Below are positions 22,198 to 26,008 of a stretch of DNA of 26,008 nucleotides, piece after piece. Position numbers and translations under genes: made by a program. Location: positions 1 through 26,008 of the forward strand of contig CAJMLH010000032.1 of assembly GCA_905214195.1 (NCBI GenBank), in the 5' to 3' direction. Source of the DNA: an uncultured bacterium. Lineage in GTDB: Bacteria; Bacillota; Clostridia; Peptostreptococcales; Anaerovoracaceae. The notes beneath the pieces were generated by a model. The model was not told the origin of the DNA, ran no database searches, and saw nothing but the letters and a program-made list of their open reading frames with translations. Within the stretch, counting starts at the first letter, position 1; the number at the start of each line of letters is the position of its first letter.

Positions 22198-23399
22198 TGA
22201 AGATAGAAGAGTGTTTGGAAAATATTCTCGAAGTTATAAATCCCATAGAGGAATACGAGGTGGTTCCGTTAAGAAATCTTTGCGGAAGAATATCCTATGA
22301 GGATATCTTTGCATCATCATCGGTGCCGCCGTTTCCCAAGTCTGCTATGGATGGTTATGCTGTAAGGGCAGAAGACACGACAGAAGCATTAGTCTGTGGA
22401 AAAACCACATTGAAGGTGACCGGGAAACTGCTTGCAGGAGATTTTAAGAATATAGAATACAGAAGAAACACGGCTGTAAGAGTTATGACAGGCGCTTATA
22501 TTCCTGATGGATTTGACGCTGTAGTGAAGCAGGAGGACACCGACATGGGTGAGGCTTTGGCAGTCATAAAAAAACAGGTTCATTCGGGAGAAAATTATTG
22601 TATGACGGGGGAAGATATACTCTGCGGAGATGTTATCTTAAAAAAAGGAGTATTGATAGACTCTGTCAGAATAGGTATGCTTGCATCGGCAGGGACAGCA
22701 TCCGCCGCTGTGGTGAGAAAACCCAAAATAACAATTATTTCAACCGGAAACGAGCTTACAGAGCCGGGAGAAGCGTTACTGCCCGGTAAAATTTACGCAA
22801 GCGTTGGATATATACTTGCAGCAGCAGCCGAGAAACACGGTATTGAAGTTTACGGCCCTTATCTTTGCGGAGACGATGAGAATGAGGCAAAAGCGCTTAT
22901 AAATAAAGCCCTTAAGATTTCCGACATGGTAATAACCACCGGGGCAGTATCAGTAGGTGAAAGAGATTTTTTGCCGGCGCTTATGAAAGATATGGGAGCA
23001 GAAATGCTTTTCAGCAATGCAGATATTCAGCCGGGGACACCGACTATGGCTTCATTTTTGAAAAATAAAGTGGTCTTGAGTCTTTCGGGAAACCCATATG
23101 CGGCTATGGCGAATTTTGAGGTGTATTTTTGGGAGATTATAGCAAAGATGACAGGGTGCATGGATATGAAGCCTGTAACATCATCGGCTGTTTTGGCAGA
23201 TGAATATAATAAAGTCAATAAACACAGACGGCTGATAAGGGCTAAGGCAGAAAACGGAAAGGTCTACTTGCCGTCGCAGATACATTCTTCATCGGTAATA
23301 AACAATTTGACATTATGCAATTGTTTCATAGATCTTGAGCCGGGAAGAAAAGCTAAAAAAGGCGACGAAGTAAAAATAAGATACATAAAAGGGATTTAA
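22194..23399 (+). CDS. moeA: Molybdopterin molybdenumtransferase MoeA
   Basis: 401 residues from ATG 22194 (the ATG at 22197 is equally possible), normal for MoeA. Domain order is N-terminal (IEECLENILEVINP), MoeA linker with SSVPPFPKSAMDGYAV, ISTGNELTEPGE, and the molybdopterin-binding TTGAVSVGERDFL and LSGNPYAAM regions. It inserts molybdate into adenylylated molybdopterin. The start overlaps the DUF3267 stop. No moaABCDE genes are in the window, so cofactor precursors must come from elsewhere. The next gene starts 3 nt after. Confidence 0.93.
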   Translation: MMKIEECLENILEVINPIEEYEVVPLRNLCGRISYEDIFASSSVPPFPKSAMDGYAVRAEDTTEALVCGKTTLKVTGKLLAGDFKNIEYRRNTAVRVMTGAYIPDGFDAVVKQEDTDMGEALAVIKKQVHSGENYCMTGEDILCGDVILKKGVLIDSVRIGMLASAGTASAAVVRKPKITIISTGNELTEPGEALLPGKIYASVGYILAAAAEKHGIEVYGPYLCGDDENEAKALINKALKISDMVITTGAVSVGERDFLPALMKDMGAEMLFSNADIQPGTPTMASFLKNKVVLSLSGNPYAAMANFEVYFWEIIAKMTGCMDMKPVTSSAVLADEYNKVNKHRRLIRAKAENGKVYLPSQIHSSSVINNLTLCNCFIDLEPGRKAKKGDEVKIRYIKGI

Positions 23400-23402
23400 G
23401 TA

Positions 23403-24449
23403 ATGAAGCTATCGGTAGGAATTCTTGCCGGAAACAGTGCATTCGGTATCAACGATGCAGGGGTAAGAGCCGGAAACAGAGTAATAATTAAAAAACTTAA
23501 AGATGAACTCGAAATTTTGGGCGATGTTCTGATTTCGGCTGCTGTAAAAGAGGATTACGAAGATATTTGCCCTTGCGTATTTGAGGATGAATCAATGCTT
23601 GAAGGTATTTATAATCTAATCAAATTTGCAAAAGAACCTTATGTCTTTGTGTGCGGTGCAGATATGCCTAATATATCAAAAGATTTAGCGGAATATATGT
23701 CCGGATTTATATGTTCGGATTACGACTGTTACTGCATAGAAAGCGATGATTTTATTCAGCCTCTTTGTGCCATATACTCAAAAGAAATGCTGCCGCTCAT
23801 AGAGGAAGCTCTAAGAAGAGGCGATTATAAACTCATGAACCTTATAAGAAAGTCAAGAGTTAAATATATAAGTTTAAAGTATACGACATTTGATAAAGCC
23901 GTAGTGCGAAATAATATTATATCAAGAAGAGAAGCCCCATCTTTTCCTCAGATGGTTTTTTGTGTCAGCGGACTCAAAAACAGCGGAAAGACAGGACTTA
24001 TAATAAAGCTTATCAATGAATTTATAAAGCATGGATTTACGGTCGGGGCGATAAAGCATGACGGACACTGCTACAGTATAGATAGTGAAGGAACAGATAC
24101 ATACAGGTTTCTTAAGGCCGGGGCTCTTGGAACGGCAATATTTGCCAAAGGACAGCTTTCTCTTGACTTTAAGAGAGATGTAGGAGCAGAGGATGCAGTG
24201 GAGTTTTTGAGTTCCTATGATGTTGTTATAATCGAGGGTTTGAAGGGCTCATCATACCCTAAGATTGAGATGATATCCAATGAACAAAAATCCATATGCC
24301 GTACAGACACTATAATATGCAGAGCAACCGACCGACAATTCCCTTGTGATGACGATGTACCTGTGTTTCACAGAGACGACATAGAGGGGATTTTTTTGTG
24401 CATTATTGAGTTTTTTGAGCACCGTGGTTTAATAGGGAAGGATAAATAA
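23403..24449 (+). CDS. MobA-MobB fusion with degenerate MobA half
   Basis: 348 residues. Residues about 1-175 have the MobA nucleotidyltransferase layout: MKLSVGILAG, GADMPNIS (84-92 region, the metal-binding DMP), and IQPLCAIYSKEMLPLIEEAL (119-137), but the usual GGxSxRMGxDK signature is replaced by GNSAFGINDAGVR, lacking the arginine-methionine and lysine. Residues about 183-348 are MobB: P-loop GLKNSGKT (190-197), GAIKHDGHCYSID with the DGHxxxxD pattern and DVVIIEGLKGSSYPKIE. MobA attaches GMP (or MocA CMP) to molybdopterin; MobB is a GTP-binding helper. Fused MobA-MobB exist, but the altered signature makes guanylation uncertain. Gaps to neighbours are 3 and 4 nt. Confidence 0.82.
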   Translation: MKLSVGILAGNSAFGINDAGVRAGNRVIIKKLKDELEILGDVLISAAVKEDYEDICPCVFEDESMLEGIYNLIKFAKEPYVFVCGADMPNISKDLAEYMSGFICSDYDCYCIESDDFIQPLCAIYSKEMLPLIEEALRRGDYKLMNLIRKSRVKYISLKYTTFDKAVVRNNIISRREAPSFPQMVFCVSGLKNSGKTGLIIKLINEFIKHGFTVGAIKHDGHCYSIDSEGTDTYRFLKAGALGTAIFAKGQLSLDFKRDVGAEDAVEFLSSYDVVIIEGLKGSSYPKIEMISNEQKSICRTDTIICRATDRQFPCDDDVPVFHRDDIEGIFLCIIEFFEHRGLIGKDK

Positions 24450-24453
24450 TCAT

Positions 24454-25479
24454 ATGAAATACATTAAGACAATAGATGCGGTAGGTCATGTTCTTTGTCA
24501 TGATATAACCAGGATAGTTCCCGGTGAATTTAAGGGGGCGGCCTTTAAGAAAGGGCACATAGTAAAAGAAGAAGACATAGAAGAACTTTTATCTTTGGGT
24601 AAGGAACACCTTTATGTGTGGGAGAATGACGAAAGCATGATGCATGAGGATGAGGGAGCATATGCTCTTGCAAAATTGTGTCTTGGAGAAAATATTTCAA
24701 TAAAAGGTGCGCCTAAGGAGGGAAAAATAGAAATTGTTGCCGAGACGGACGGACTTCTGAAAGTGGATGATGAGCGCCTCAGAAAAGTAAATTCCATGGG
24801 AGATATGATAATAGCTTCAAGGCACGGAAATTTCCCGGTAAAAAAGGGAGATATAATAGCTGCTATGAGAGTAATACCTCTTGTAATAAAGCGTGAGAAG
24901 ATAGAAAATGCAAAAATAGTATGTGGATGTGAACCGTTGTTTGATGTACTGGAATTTAAACATAAAAAAGCTGCGGTCATAGTGACGGGAAGCGAGGTGG
25001 CAAAGGGGAGAATTAAAGATTCCTTTGGTGCTGTTGTGGAAGCAAAGCTTGCGGAATACGGAGCAGAAGTAATTGAAAAAAGAATTGTAACCGATGACAC
25101 TGAGGCTATAGCAGACGCTGTTTGCAAAGCCGCTGAAAATGGAGCACATTTAATCTTATGCACCGGAGGAATGAGCGTAGACCCTGATGACAGAACGCCG
25201 GGGGCCATAAGGAGCATAGGAGCGGATATATTGACATACGGTGCGCCTGTATTACCCGGTGCAATGTTCATGTTGGCCTATTATGAATTCGATGGGCGGA
25301 ATGTGCCTGTCATGGGGCTTCCGGGATGTGTAATGTATGCAGGAAGAACAGTATTTGACTTGATTTTGCCAAGAGTGCTTGCAGATGATAAGCCGGATGA
25401 TATTGCAGATTACGGTCAAGGCGGTCTGTGTCTTAATTGTGATGTATGTACATTCCCAAATTGCGGATTCGGAAAGTAG
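24454..25479 (+). CDS. MoeA/MoaB-like molybdopterin-binding protein with C-terminal cysteine cluster
   Basis: 341 residues. Residues about 1-165 resemble the MoeA N-terminal/linker region (GHVLCHDITRIVPGEFKGAA), and about 170-310 form a MoaB/Mog-like fold with VIVTGSEVAKGRI, CTGGMSVDPDDRTPGAI and VMGLPGCVMYAGRT. The tail GLCLNCDVCTFPNCGFGK holds four cysteines in a CxxxCxxC-like spacing. It lacks complete MoeA domain III/IV, so it is a MoeA-related protein that probably binds molybdopterin, perhaps in an alternative maturation (sulfurylation, selenation or delivery) step. Preceded 4 nt by the MobAB gene. Confidence 0.78.
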   Translation: MKYIKTIDAVGHVLCHDITRIVPGEFKGAAFKKGHIVKEEDIEELLSLGKEHLYVWENDESMMHEDEGAYALAKLCLGENISIKGAPKEGKIEIVAETDGLLKVDDERLRKVNSMGDMIIASRHGNFPVKKGDIIAAMRVIPLVIKREKIENAKIVCGCEPLFDVLEFKHKKAAVIVTGSEVAKGRIKDSFGAVVEAKLAEYGAEVIEKRIVTDDTEAIADAVCKAAENGAHLILCTGGMSVDPDDRTPGAIRSIGADILTYGAPVLPGAMFMLAYYEFDGRNVPVMGLPGCVMYAGRTVFDLILPRVLADDKPDDIADYGQGGLCLNCDVCTFPNCGFGK

Positions 25480-25486
25480 GCGGATT

Positions 25487-25984
25487 ATGAAAAAGAAGTT
25501 TATTGTAATTATTACATTGCTGGTACTGGCAATGCAGCTTATCGGATGTTCAGAGCAAGATGATTCCCCAAAATCGGAAATAACTGTATTAGCGGCTGCA
25601 TCTCTTACAGATGTGTGTGAAGATCTTGAAGAAGAATATCAAAAAGAAAACCAGGATACGGTTTTGAACTTTTCCTTTGGAGGCTCCGGAACTTTAAAAA
25701 CTCAGATAGAGGAAGGTGTTCCTGCCGATATATTTATTTCTGCCGCCACAAAACAGATGGATGAACTTAAGGCACAGGATTTAATGATAGACGAGTCGAT
25801 AGTTGAGCTTATCGAGAATAAAGTGGTACTTATTGTGCCGAAAGGGAATCCGGCGGATATAGATTGCTTTGAGGATGCGTTAAAGGCTGATGTTATCGGA
25901 ATAGGGGAGCCGGAAAGTGTTCCTGCCGGCCGGTATGCCGAAGAAATATTTTCATCAATCGGAATTTGTGGAGAGATTTCCTGA
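25487..25984 (+). pseudogene. modA: Truncated molybdate ABC transporter substrate-binding lipoprotein ModA
   Basis: Start at ATG 25487. The N-terminus has a lipoprotein signal with lipobox LIGC (C21), then the ModA segments LAAASLTDVCEDLEEEYQ, SFGGSGTLKTQIEEGVPADI (oxyanion-binding serines) and NKVVLIVPKGNP, up to VPAGRYAEEIFSSIG. The frame then reaches TGA at 25982 after 165 residues, while ModA proteins have about 250. None of the three frames in the remaining 24 bases resembles ModA. It is therefore truncated by a nonsense, frameshift or deletion event, or altered near the end of the sequence. The C-terminal lobe with part of the molybdate site and the hinge return is missing. Confidence 0.7.
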
Positions 25985-26008
25985 ACTTTCCTTATTTTAC
26001 AGGCTTTT

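Noticed and set aside
22150..22200. Molybdenum cofactor riboswitch before moeA
   Set aside because: moeA overlaps the upstream gene, leaving no leader for a riboswitch.
24612..25271. 219-residue open frame on the minus strand
   Set aside because: Exactly antisense to the MoeA-like gene, no Shine-Dalgarno, low-complexity serine/isoleucine composition; a shadow.
25982..25984. TGA in modA read as selenocysteine
   Set aside because: ModA has no selenocysteine at this place, residues after TGA do not resemble ModA, and no suitable downstream stem is evident in the 24 bases left.
1..26008. CRISPR arrays, tRNA or rRNA genes
   Set aside because: No regularly spaced repeats and no cloverleaf or CCA-type ends were seen by eye in the intergenic regions; a tRNAscan or Infernal run was not possible.

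Overview
The window looks like chromosomal DNA of a low-to-moderate-GC, Gram-positive, anaerobic member of the Clostridia. The pointers are: a transketolase split into two genes, GTP-type PEP carboxykinase, FtsEX beside an M23 hydrolase, a YerC/TrpR-family regulator, a MazF-type EndoA beside NAD(P)H-hydrate dehydratase, A/G-rich Shine-Dalgarno sites, and vegetative TTGACA/TATAAT-like promoters. A relative of the Anaerovoracaceae/Peptostreptococcales is my guess. Nothing in the window fixes the genus.

Left region (1 to about 2360) is accessory and damaged. Bases 1 to about 319 look like one end of a Tn916-family conjugative transposon: tandem AGTAGTAAAT-type arm sites, and a partial gene reading leftward into the element behind a promoter and two terminator-like hairpins. 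The element abuts the C-terminal piece of an alanine/sodium symporter (AGCS) gene. Next come an intact CaiB-type CoA-transferase and a 3'-truncated enoyl-CoA hydratase whose last codons run through the promoter of the next gene. I read this as a decayed carnitine- or acyl-CoA-type operon, interrupted on the left by the transposon and deleted on the right.

Core region (2422 to about 14505, all +): nnrD and ndoA (EndoA toxin, no adjacent antitoxin); split transketolase tkt-N/tkt-C with its own promoter and a 5' hairpin; a membrane-anchored PrcB-domain protein; a degenerate ParA/MinD-like protein; ftsE-ftsX-M23 hydrolase-recJ; then yerC, a phosphopantetheinyl transferase, a metallo-beta-lactamase-fold protein, recX and tcdA, tightly packed or overlapping.

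Middle region (14519 to 19147) switches strand. A class-I glutamine-amidotransferase-like hydrolase and a LOG-family phosphoribohydrolase form a minus-strand pair. They are followed by a lone + strand exported protein of unknown function, then pckG and rpsT on the minus strand, each with a clear promoter and terminator.

Right region (19266 to end, +) is one long apparent operon: a YczE-family membrane protein, thrC, a DUF3267 membrane protein with HExxH, then molybdenum cofactor and molybdate genes: moeA, a MobA-MobB fusion with a degenerate MobA signature, a MoeA-like molybdopterin-binding protein with a cysteine-rich tail, and a truncated molybdate-binding lipoprotein ModA. No tRNA, rRNA, CRISPR array or insertion-sequence transposase was seen.

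The most notable items are the transposon/AGCS junction with its regulated-looking leader, the degenerate ParA-like protein behind a two-turn direct repeat, the degenerate MobA half of the MobA-MobB fusion, the Shine-Dalgarno buried in a terminator at 5608-5661, and the broken ModA at the right end.
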